Origin: Armatimonadota bacterium
GTDB lineage: Bacteria; Armatimonadota; Abditibacteriia; CG2-30-59-28
Reading direction: 5' to 3'
Length of the DNA: 5,164 bases
Assembly (NCBI GenBank): GCA_016199605.1
Contig: JACQGJ010000336.1
Location: 1-5,164 of the forward strand
The notes under the pieces are model-generated. The model was not told the origin of the DNA, searched no databases, and saw only the letters and a list, made by a program, of their open reading frames with translations. Positions 1 through 4,552 of this stretch are shown piece after piece (within the stretch, counting starts at the first letter, position 1; every line of letters starts with the position of its first letter). Position numbers and translations under genes: made by a program.

Positions 1-222
1 ACGGTTGTGTTCTTCTTCTTCCTGTTCACCACAGTCGAGATTCCGGCTTTTGTCTTCCTGGGGATCTGGTTCCTCTTTCAGTTCCTGAATGGAATCACGG
101 AACCGATTGCCGGGGCCGGAGGCGTCGCGACCTGGGCCCACATCGGGGGCTTTGTGGCGGGACTCTACTTCGCCAGGAAGTGGAATAACCGTCCGAAGCA
201 TCGTGGAGCCAGTTGGTCGTAG
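1..222 (+). CDS. Rhomboid-family intramembrane serine protease, C-terminal fragment
   Basis: This frame is open from the first base of the window to a TAG at 220-222, giving the last 73 residues of a protein whose start lies off the left edge. It shows two hydrophobic segments. The first (about residues 4-29) carries the P-A-F-x-x-L-G-I-W-F-L-x-Q pattern common in rhomboids. The second contains G-G-V-A-T-W-A-H-I-G-G-F-V-A-G. The histidine there (fragment residue 47, bases 139-141) matches the TM6 histidine of the rhomboid Ser-His catalytic dyad. A short basic tail (R-K-W-N-N-R-P-K-H-R) follows, expected on the cytoplasmic side. The family cleaves membrane proteins within or near their transmembrane segments; the substrate here is unknown. 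The catalytic serine (GxSG, TM4) is outside the window, so activity cannot be confirmed and an inactive homologue is possible. Confidence 0.85.
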   Translation, partial: TVVFFFFLFTTVEIPAFVFLGIWFLFQFLNGITEPIAGAGGVATWAHIGGFVAGLYFARKWNNRPKHRGASWS

Positions 223-537
223 CGATGAAGGATAGCAACGGTTCGATTGGCCGATATCCCCGAATCCCCTCGAGTGAGGCGCACCGGTGCCCCATCGCCA
301 TCTTCGGCAACTTGGTTGCATGGTTCAGTCGTTTCATTGACATTCACGTCAGCCCTCCAGTATAATAAGCCCGCAGCACCGGGAACTCCCCCGTCAATTG
401 CATATCGGATTGTGAACTCCGGCATCGCTACCCCTCCAGGCTCGGCAAGAGGTCGGCAGTACACAGTAGAGGATTTCTCTGAATATCCAGGAAAAGTTGA
501 GTGGGAAATAGTGGAAACTCGAGGTGTCATCTGATCC
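223..537. other. 315-nt intergenic region without a convincing gene
   Basis: This gap separates the rhomboid stop from the HEAT-protein start. The clearest element is the sigma70-like promoter at 337-366. A perfect 10-bp palindrome, gcaccggtgc, lies at 281-290. Two overlapping open frames exist on the plus strand. One runs from ATG 225 to TAA 365 (46 codons), starting 2 nt after the rhomboid stop with no good ribosome binding site. The other runs from TTG 247 to TGA 534 (95 codons), ending 3 nt before the HEAT ATG. Neither resembles a family I recognise, and both overlap the promoter hexamers. No tRNA, SRP RNA or obvious terminator with a T-run is visible. Confidence 0.6.
337..366 (+). promoter_or_regulatory. 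Consensus sigma70-type promoter
   Basis: The sequence shows a perfect -35 hexamer TTGACA (337-342) and a perfect -10 hexamer TATAAT (361-366), separated by 18 bp. Transcription would start near 373-375 and run toward the HEAT-repeat gene at 538, leaving a leader of about 165 nt. Both hexamers match the consensus exactly, which is uncommon by chance in DNA of this G+C. The promoter probably drives the HEAT gene and perhaps smpB, or a short RNA encoded in the leader. This reading assumes the host sigma factor uses the standard consensus. Confidence 0.6.
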
Positions 538-1881
538 ATGGTGGTCTCCCAGACTCGTAGAGTTCGAGCGTTGTTACGACAACTTGATGGGAAGAGCGAA
601 TCCGCTCAACGACCGATCATCGACCAACTTGTGGCCCTGGGATCCTCGGCGGTTGACGCTTTGTCGGAGGCAGCGGAATCTGGGGAAACCTTCCAGATTC
701 GCATGGCTTCCGCGACGGCGCTGGGGGAGATCGGGCTTAAGAAATGCGTCAAGCCGCTGATTCGAGCTCTCGGGGACACGAGCCTGAACGTCCAGCGAAT
801 GGCGGTAGCAGGCCTCATTGCCATCGGCCCTGCCTCCGTGGATGAGTTGCTCAGGGCCATGAAGAGTGACGATGACGCGGTGCGCAAATGGTGCGCCGAA
901 GCTTTGGGGAAATGCGGCACCAAGGCGGTCGCGTCGGTGCTCGTCGCTCGATTGCCTGATGAGACGACGGAAGTGCAGAAAGCGATCATCATCGCTTTGG
1001 GTGAGCTTGGAAGCAAGCGGGCAGCCCCACAACTGGTGACGGTTCTGCGCGGCGAGAACGTGGATCTGACCCGCTACGCAGCCGAGGCCTTGGGCAAACT
1101 GAAGGACGAATCGGGGATCGACGCTCTCATCGAGTGCCTGGAGTCGCCAAGCACCGACGTGAGAAAGGCTTCTGCCGATGCGCTGGTCTCCATCGGCCCC
1201 GGAGCGGTGCCGGCGCTCATCGACTGTCTGCACCACCGCAACTATGCAGTTCGACGATGGGCCGCAGAAGCCCTTGGCAAGTTGAAGGACGTCCGGGCCG
1301 TCAAGTCGCTCATCGATGCTCTTCATGATGAGAACGAACGTGTCCGCCGGTACGCGGCTTTGGCTCTGGGCGAGATTGGGCACCGGCCTTCGGCGAAGGC
1401 GCTCAAGCACCTTCTAACCGATCCGACCCAGGATGTGCGGTTCAGCGCGGTGAAGGCGGTGGCGAGCATCGGTGGCCCCGAGGCCTTGGAGCCTTTGACC
1501 ACAGCTTTGACCGATACCGACTGGGTGGTCCGTCTGACTGCGGCGCAAGGGCTGGGAGACCTGGGCGATCCGACGTGTGTGCCTTTGTTGTGTGAGTGTT
1601 TGAAGGATCCTGAGTGGAGCGTGCGTTTCCACGTGGTGAGCGCTCTGGGGAAGATCGGGGAACGGTCCGCAGTCATTCCCCTGATCAAAGCGCTGGGGAA
1701 TGACAAGCTGGCGGTGCGCAAGAACGTGATCCTGGCCTTGGGCACCCTGAGGGACCCGCGAGCCCGACCGGCCTTGACTCGCTACCGCCGAGACCACGAT
1801 GCCGAGATCGCCGAGGCGACGGATACGGCGCTTGCCATGTTGCCCAAAGTGCCGCGGACGGCAGTGAAGAAGAAGGCATAA
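538..1881 (+). CDS. HEAT-repeat (PBS lyase-type) protein, 447 aa
   Basis: The protein is almost wholly built of HEAT-like repeats of 30-31 residues. Repeat starts fall near residues 54, 85, 115, 146, 177, 208, 238, 269, 300, 331, 362 and 393, after a degenerate N-terminal repeat. Each repeat follows the pattern V-R-x-x-A-A-x-A-L-G-x-I-G, two or three residues, A-V-x-x-L-I-x-A-L-x-D, typical of the PBS-lyase/EZ HEAT class. Such proteins form a curved alpha solenoid used as a protein-binding scaffold; a few family members are phycobilin lyases, but nothing here suggests a pigment role. There is no signal peptide or transmembrane segment, so it is probably cytoplasmic. A short lysine-rich tail (V-K-K-K-A) closes it. 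The ATG at 538 is preceded by gaggtg (521-526), an acceptable ribosome binding site at 11 nt. The partner is unknown. It lies 55 nt upstream of smpB, but a hairpin intervenes. Confidence 0.9.
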   Translation: MVVSQTRRVRALLRQLDGKSESAQRPIIDQLVALGSSAVDALSEAAESGETFQIRMASATALGEIGLKKCVKPLIRALGDTSLNVQRMAVAGLIAIGPASVDELLRAMKSDDDAVRKWCAEALGKCGTKAVASVLVARLPDETTEVQKAIIIALGELGSKRAAPQLVTVLRGENVDLTRYAAEALGKLKDESGIDALIECLESPSTDVRKASADALVSIGPGAVPALIDCLHHRNYAVRRWAAEALGKLKDVRAVKSLIDALHDENERVRRYAALALGEIGHRPSAKALKHLLTDPTQDVRFSAVKAVASIGGPEALEPLTTALTDTDWVVRLTAAQGLGDLGDPTCVPLLCECLKDPEWSVRFHVVSALGKIGERSAVIPLIKALGNDKLAVRKNVILALGTLRDPRARPALTRYRRDHDAEIAEATDTALAMLPKVPRTAVKKKA

Positions 1882-1892
1882 CCCCGGAGGTT

Positions 1893-1917
1893 CCGACGGA
1901 TCAAGATGGTCCGTCGG
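1893..1917 (+). promoter_or_regulatory. Perfect 8-bp hairpin between HEAT gene and smpB
   Basis: Bases 1893-1900 (ccgacgga) pair without mismatch with 1910-1917 (tccgtcgg) around a 9-nt loop. The hairpin starts 11 nt after the HEAT stop codon and ends 4 nt before the first possible smpB ATG (1922). There is no T-run after it, so it is not a standard intrinsic terminator. It could trim or protect the 3' end of the HEAT transcript, slow transcription, or modulate smpB translation. It also bears on the smpB start: an ATG at 1922 would have its ribosome-binding region inside the stem, whereas ATG 1937 would not. Confidence 0.5.
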
Positions 1918-1936
1918 CGGTATGGAAGTGACGGAG

Positions 1937-2395
1937 ATGGAAGGCGACAAGGTTGTCACGCTCAATCGGAAGGCCCGGCACGACTACGATATCCTTGAAA
2001 CCTGTGAGGCAGGAATCGTTCTCAAGGGAACCGAGGTCAAATCGGCGCGAAATGGGCGGGTGAGCCTCAACGAAAGCTACGCGAAGGTGATCGGCAGTGA
2101 TGCCTATATCCTTGGGATGCACATCGCTCCCTATGAAGCCGGCAATCGCGAAAACGCGGAGCCGACTCGGCCCCGTCGGCTCCTGCTCCACCGGCGAGAG
2201 ATCAGCCATTTTACCGGCAAGACTCAGGAGCGGGGACTGACATTGGTGCCGCTCAAGTTTTACTTCCAAAGGGGCCGGGCCAAAGTAGAGTTGGGCCTGG
2301 GACGGGGTCGTAAGACACATGATAAACGGCAAGTCCTTGCCGAACGCGATGCACAACGTGACATCGACCGCACCTTGACAAACAGGGATTACTGA
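1937..2395 (+). CDS. smpB: SsrA-binding protein SmpB
   Basis: SmpB binds the tRNA-like domain of tmRNA and delivers it to stalled ribosomes, where its C-terminal tail enters the empty mRNA channel. The sequence carries the family's landmarks in order: N-R-K-A-R-H-D-Y near the N-terminus, E-A-G-I-V-L-K-G-T-E-V-K-S, the H-I-A-P-Y segment, R-R-L-L-L-H-R-R-E-I, T-L-V-P-L-K-F-Y-F, and the basic tail beginning G-R-K-T-H-D-K-R. From ATG 1937 the protein is 152 residues, a normal length. I chose 1937 because ggaag (1924-1928) sits 8 nt upstream as a Shine-Dalgarno. The in-frame ATG at 1922 (five residues longer) abuts a strong hairpin and lacks a ribosome binding site; it remains possible. The gene lies 85 nt upstream of the tmRNA gene, a common bacterial arrangement. 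Confidence 0.97.
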   Translation: MEGDKVVTLNRKARHDYDILETCEAGIVLKGTEVKSARNGRVSLNESYAKVIGSDAYILGMHIAPYEAGNRENAEPTRPRRLLLHRREISHFTGKTQERGLTLVPLKFYFQRGRAKVELGLGRGRKTHDKRQVLAERDAQRDIDRTLTNRDY

Positions 2396-2413
2396 AAGCG
2401 ATGACTGAAGGTA

Positions 2414-2439
2414 GGGGGTTTACGGCACTGACGACCCCC
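2414..2439 (+). repeat. Short inverted repeat between smpB and ssrA
   Basis: Bases 2414-2419 (gggggt) pair with 2434-2439 (accccc) around a 14-nt loop. No T-run follows, so evidence for a terminator is weak. It could be a processing signal in a joint smpB-ssrA transcript or chance. A poor promoter-like pair, tttacg (2419-2424) and gattct (2443-2448) at 18 bp spacing, overlaps it and might serve ssrA, but the match is only 7 of 12. Confidence 0.25.
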
Positions 2440-2480
2440 ATCGATTCTCAGTCCTGGAATATCAACCAACCACAAGAAAT

Positions 2481-2827
2481 GGGGGCGATCGGGTTCGACG
2501 TGGAGAGTTGAGGACGTTAGCAGCGAGCGGAGGTCCCACAGACTCCTTAAACCGTGGAAAACAATCAACAGCCGAGCCTGAGCTCGCACTCGCCGCTTAA
2601 TACGGCGTGTCCCTCGGAGGAAGTCGGCGCCTCCGATGTGGGCATCACAAAGTCGACTACCCGAAACTTGGTCTGTTCGAGCCAAGTCAGGGGAATCTAA
2701 CTCGAACTAACCGGAGGATACCCAGTCTACGGGGGATCCAAAGGTGAAACACAAAACGTAGGCTGCGCTCGGAGAAACTAACGTTCCGTCTTCGCGGACG
2801 CGGGTTCGATTCCCGCCGCCTCCACCA
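2481..2827 (+). ncRNA. ssrA: Transfer-messenger RNA (tmRNA, one-piece)
   Basis: tmRNA acts as tRNA and mRNA to release stalled ribosomes and tag the incomplete protein for proteolysis. The mature 347-nt RNA begins gggggcgatc and ends with encoded CCA (2825-2827). The acceptor stem 2481-2487/2817-2823 has seven pairs, including the G3-U pair that AlaRS recognises. The T arm is 2800-2816 with loop ttcgatt. P2 pairs 2512-2520 with 2778-2787 (U2785 or its neighbour bulged). PK1 is 2529-2532/2543-2546 plus 2536-2539/2554-2557. An A-rich stretch leads to the tag frame at 2571-2600. PK2 is 2614-2620/2630-2636 plus 2622-2626/2654-2658. PK3 is 2666-2671/2682-2687 plus 2675-2681/2701-2707. PK4 is less clear, with 2727-2731/2757-2761 as one stem. 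It is not circularly permuted. RNase P would cut at 2481. The SmpB partner is just upstream. Confidence 0.96.
2571..2600 (+). other. tmRNA proteolysis-tag reading frame (AEPELALAA)
   Basis: The frame reads GCC GAG CCT GAG CTC GCA CTC GCC GCT TAA, giving A-E-P-E-L-A-L-A-A. The L-A-A ending is what ClpXP-type proteases recognise in the family. I set the resume codon at GCC 2571 because it lies 13 nt after the end of PK1 (E. coli has about 11), follows an A-rich segment, and has A at -4 as in E. coli. The same frame is open farther upstream (GGA at 2556 would give a 14-residue tag starting G-K-Q-S-T), but that codon falls inside PK1. Confidence 0.8.
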
Positions 2828-2833
2828 TTTTTT
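2800..2833 (+). terminator. Possible ssrA terminator using the tRNA-like 3' end
   Basis: Six T residues (2828-2833) follow immediately after the encoded CCA. The T-arm stem (gcggg/cccgc, 2800-2804/2812-2816) and the long-range acceptor stem lie just before it. The T-arm hairpin is 11 nt from the T-run, longer than usual for an intrinsic terminator, so termination may be partial. The hairpin at 2847-2863 may contribute. Confidence 0.3.
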
Positions 2834-2846
2834 GCTCCAACAAACT

Positions 2847-2863
2847 CGCGATTCAGGATCGCG
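2847..2863 (+). repeat. Hairpin between ssrA and the pseudopilin gene
   Basis: Bases 2847-2852 (cgcgat) pair perfectly with 2858-2863 (atcgcg) around the 5-nt loop tcagg, with a possible T-G extension on the outside. No T-run follows. It lies 9 nt before the ggaaagga ribosome binding site of the pseudopilin gene, so it could end or protect the ssrA precursor, or belong to the pseudopilin leader. Confidence 0.35.
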
Positions 2864-2891
2864 GAACGCTCTGGAAAGGAAGTGATGTCGA

Positions 2892-3533
2892 ATGAGGAAG
2901 CTGCGTAAGCGCAGGAAGTCCTGGGGCTGCACTTTGGTAGAAGTCCTGGCAGTAACCGGGGCGATGTCCTCCCTGGGTGGAGGAGCCTTCACGGGAGCCA
3001 CGGACAAGGCCAAGCAAACGGTTTGCGAGCAGAACCTCCGGCAGTTGGGGCTTGCCGTACAGATGTTTGCCGATGATAACGACGGTAAGTATCCCGAAGC
3101 GTGGTTCCTTCCCAAGGACCTGATCAAGGATCCGCGCAGCATTGGCAAACTGCTGATGCCCTATGTCAACAACAAGTCTTTGTTCATGTGCCCATCCGCG
3201 CCGGACGCCATCCAGAAGTTTGGTTTGGGGTATCTCTGGAATGATCAGTTGAACAACCTGACCTCTGAGCAGATCACCAATCCCTCCCAGACATGGATGA
3301 TGACCGATATCAACGCTGCAGCTACGGCTCTGACGCCGGCGCAAGCGAAGCAAGGAAAGGTCGATCTAAGCGCCATTCCCCCGGCCCATGTCGGCGGCTA
3401 CAACATCCTGTATGCCGACGGACACGTTAAATGGTCGAAAGAGCCGCCGAAGATCCAGCCCATCCTTCAGTCCCCTGGCCCTGGGAAAGGACAACCCCAG
3501 CAGCCGGGGCAAGGTGGGGGCGAAGAGGATTAG
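2892..3533 (+). CDS. Type IV pseudopilin-like protein with H-X9-DG motif
   Basis: The 213-residue protein starts with a very basic leader (residues 1-12, M-R-K-L-R-K-R-R-K-S-W-G) and a prepilin-type cleavage site, G12/C13-T-L-V-E17. Prepilin peptidase would cut after G12, and E17 is the conserved +5 glutamate. The +1 residue is Cys rather than the usual Phe or Met. The following segment (about 18-37) is rich in Gly, Ser, Thr and Ala and less hydrophobic than a normal pilin helix. Then comes C-x-x-N-L-R-Q-L-G-L-A and a body ending in H166-X9-D176-G177, matching the H-X9-DG domain of prepilin-processing-associated proteins that are often numerous in Planctomycetota, Verrucomicrobiota and Armatimonadota. 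The tail (about 190-213) is Pro/Gln/Gly-rich, then acidic. ATG 2892 has ggaaagga (2873-2880) 11 nt upstream. No secretion genes are nearby, so the role is unknown. Confidence 0.88.
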   Translation: MRKLRKRRKSWGCTLVEVLAVTGAMSSLGGGAFTGATDKAKQTVCEQNLRQLGLAVQMFADDNDGKYPEAWFLPKDLIKDPRSIGKLLMPYVNNKSLFMCPSAPDAIQKFGLGYLWNDQLNNLTSEQITNPSQTWMMTDINAAATALTPAQAKQGKVDLSAIPPAHVGGYNILYADGHVKWSKEPPKIQPILQSPGPGKGQPQQPGQGGGEED

Positions 3534-3621
3534 GGACACGGCACGGCAAGGCCCGACAGCCAGGCGTCTCCTCCGCGGTCCCGGTCTCTGAGGGGTCGCT
3601 CAATCGTTGGGCGGCGGCGGC
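3534..3621. other. Convergent intergenic gap with imperfect inverted repeat
   Basis: This 88-nt gap lies between the convergent pseudopilin and PD40 genes. Bases 3564-3573 and 3590-3599 can pair over 10 positions with one mismatch and one G-T wobble, around a 16-nt loop. This could be a two-way transcript-end structure, but no T-run lies on either side, so a terminator call is weak. Confidence 0.3.
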
Positions 3622-4506
3622 TTATTGCATCGCGCTGACCTTGGTGACCATCACCTGACAAGCCTCCCCGGTCTGCCGGGCGTAAATCACGCAACTCCCA
3701 TCAGGCTTGAAGGAGGGAGTCATGTCATGTCCCTCGTTGTGGTGCGTGAACGGCTTCCCCTTGCCGCCCGACACCGGAGCGATCCACAGATTACGCGTCC
3801 CCGAGTCCTGACAACTGAAAACCAGGAGCTTACCATCCGGGGACCAGGACGAGAAGTCGTCCATGTGGCCGGGGTGGGTGGCAACCAGGCGAGGGTTCTT
3901 ACCATCGACGTCCATCACCCAGATGTCACGATCTCCCGATTTACCGGAAGTGTAGGAGATAAGAGTTCCGTCCGGGGAGCACGCAGGGCACCGAGCTGAC
4001 CGGTCGGACGGATTGAGGATAGTAGAGCGCCCGTTCTCAACCTCCACACAGCCGATCGAGGTCCCCGTACCGACCAGTTTGGAGAAGTAAACCTTCTTGC
4101 CGTCAGGAGACCAGCAGGGGAACGAGTCAGGGGCGCTGTCTTTGGTGAGATTGCGACCGTCTTTGCCCTCGCTCGTTGCCGTCCAGATGTCATACGTCCC
4201 ATCTGCGGTGCACACGAACGCAATCGACTTCCCGTCGGGAGACCAGCAGGGCGATTCCTGCAGCCCGATAAACTTCCCAATGAAACGCGGATTGCGTCCG
4301 CTGGCCTCCATGACGCACAGCTTGCGGAACCGGGAGAATAGAACCGTCTTGCCGTCCGGAGAATAGCTTGGCCGGAAGTCCATCGTCTTGGCTCCGGAAG
4401 TCAGGCCATGACCTCCTTGCTGATGGTCCCACCAGACTCGGTAACCGGCGGCGACGACTAATAAACAAAGAACCACAGGAACGGCGATCTTGCTTCGGGA
4501 GAACAT
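3622..4506 (-). CDS. Membrane-anchored PD40/TolB-like beta-propeller protein
   Basis: The 294-residue protein has a basic N-terminus, one hydrophobic segment (about residues 7-22) and then a propeller domain expected outside the cytoplasmic membrane. Six S-P-D-G-type (PD40/WD40-like) motifs mark six blades, at about residues 49, 89, 133, 177, 222 and 267; the last reads K-P-D-G. Several blades contain D-I-W or N-L-W strands typical of the TolB C-terminal fold. Such propellers usually mediate protein binding; there is no TolB N-terminal domain and no tol-pal gene nearby, so it is not called tolB. I chose ATG 4506 because ggggagg (4513-4519, read on the minus strand) lies 6 nt upstream; the longer frame from 4563 would overlap aconitase and put 19 extra residues before the membrane segment. 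There is no lipobox. The domain has ten cysteines, unusual for this fold. It lies 46 nt downstream of the aconitase gene, probably co-transcribed. Confidence 0.88.
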   Translation of the reverse strand: MFSRSKIAVPVVLCLLVVAAGYRVWWDHQQGGHGLTSGAKTMDFRPSYSPDGKTVLFSRFRKLCVMEASGRNPRFIGKFIGLQESPCWSPDGKSIAFVCTADGTYDIWTATSEGKDGRNLTKDSAPDSFPCWSPDGKKVYFSKLVGTGTSIGCVEVENGRSTILNPSDRSARCPACSPDGTLISYTSGKSGDRDIWVMDVDGKNPRLVATHPGHMDDFSSWSPDGKLLVFSCQDSGTRNLWIAPVSGGKGKPFTHHNEGHDMTPSFKPDGSCVIYARQTGEACQVMVTKVSAMQ

Positions 4507-4512
4507 ACGCGA

Positions 4513-4519
4513 CCTCCCC
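4513..4519 (-). promoter_or_regulatory. Shine-Dalgarno of the PD40 gene
   Basis: On the minus strand this reads ggggagg, 6 nt before ATG 4506. It is the strongest ribosome binding site in the window and decides the start of the PD40 gene in favour of 4506 over the longer in-frame start at 4563. Confidence 0.75.
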
Positions 4520-4552
4520 AGTGAGAGAGATTGGGCCATCACCGATGACCTA

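Noticed and set aside
165..539. Minus-strand open frame of 124 codons in the rhomboid-HEAT gap
   Set aside because: It overlaps the rhomboid coding end, has no recognisable domain, and competes with a strong plus-strand promoter. It is less plausible than the plus-strand frames, which are themselves doubtful.
574..1410. Long minus-strand open frame (278 codons) opposite the HEAT gene
   Set aside because: It is antisense to a clear repeat protein whose own frame shows regular HEAT motifs; the antisense translation resembles no family and is explained by the codon bias of the plus-strand gene.
2375..2403. Perfect TTGACA at 2375-2380 as a -35 box for ssrA
   Set aside because: No acceptable -10 hexamer occurs 16-19 bp downstream, and the match lies within smpB codons.
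2800..2827. Separate tRNA gene or phage attachment site at the tmRNA 3' end
   Set aside because: The T arm and acceptor pair with 2481-2487 as part of tmRNA. No integrase and no second copy of the 3' end are in the window, so an att site is unsupported.
2687..3148. Minus-strand open frame across the ssrA 3' half and the pseudopilin start
   Set aside because: It runs antisense through the structured tmRNA and has no recognisable motif, so it is a shadow.
4430..4500. Lipoprotein signal at the PD40 protein's N-terminal cysteine (residue 14)
   Set aside because: The residues before it are P-V-V-L, without the small Gly/Ala/Ser at -1 that a lipobox needs, and the cysteine sits within the hydrophobic core.
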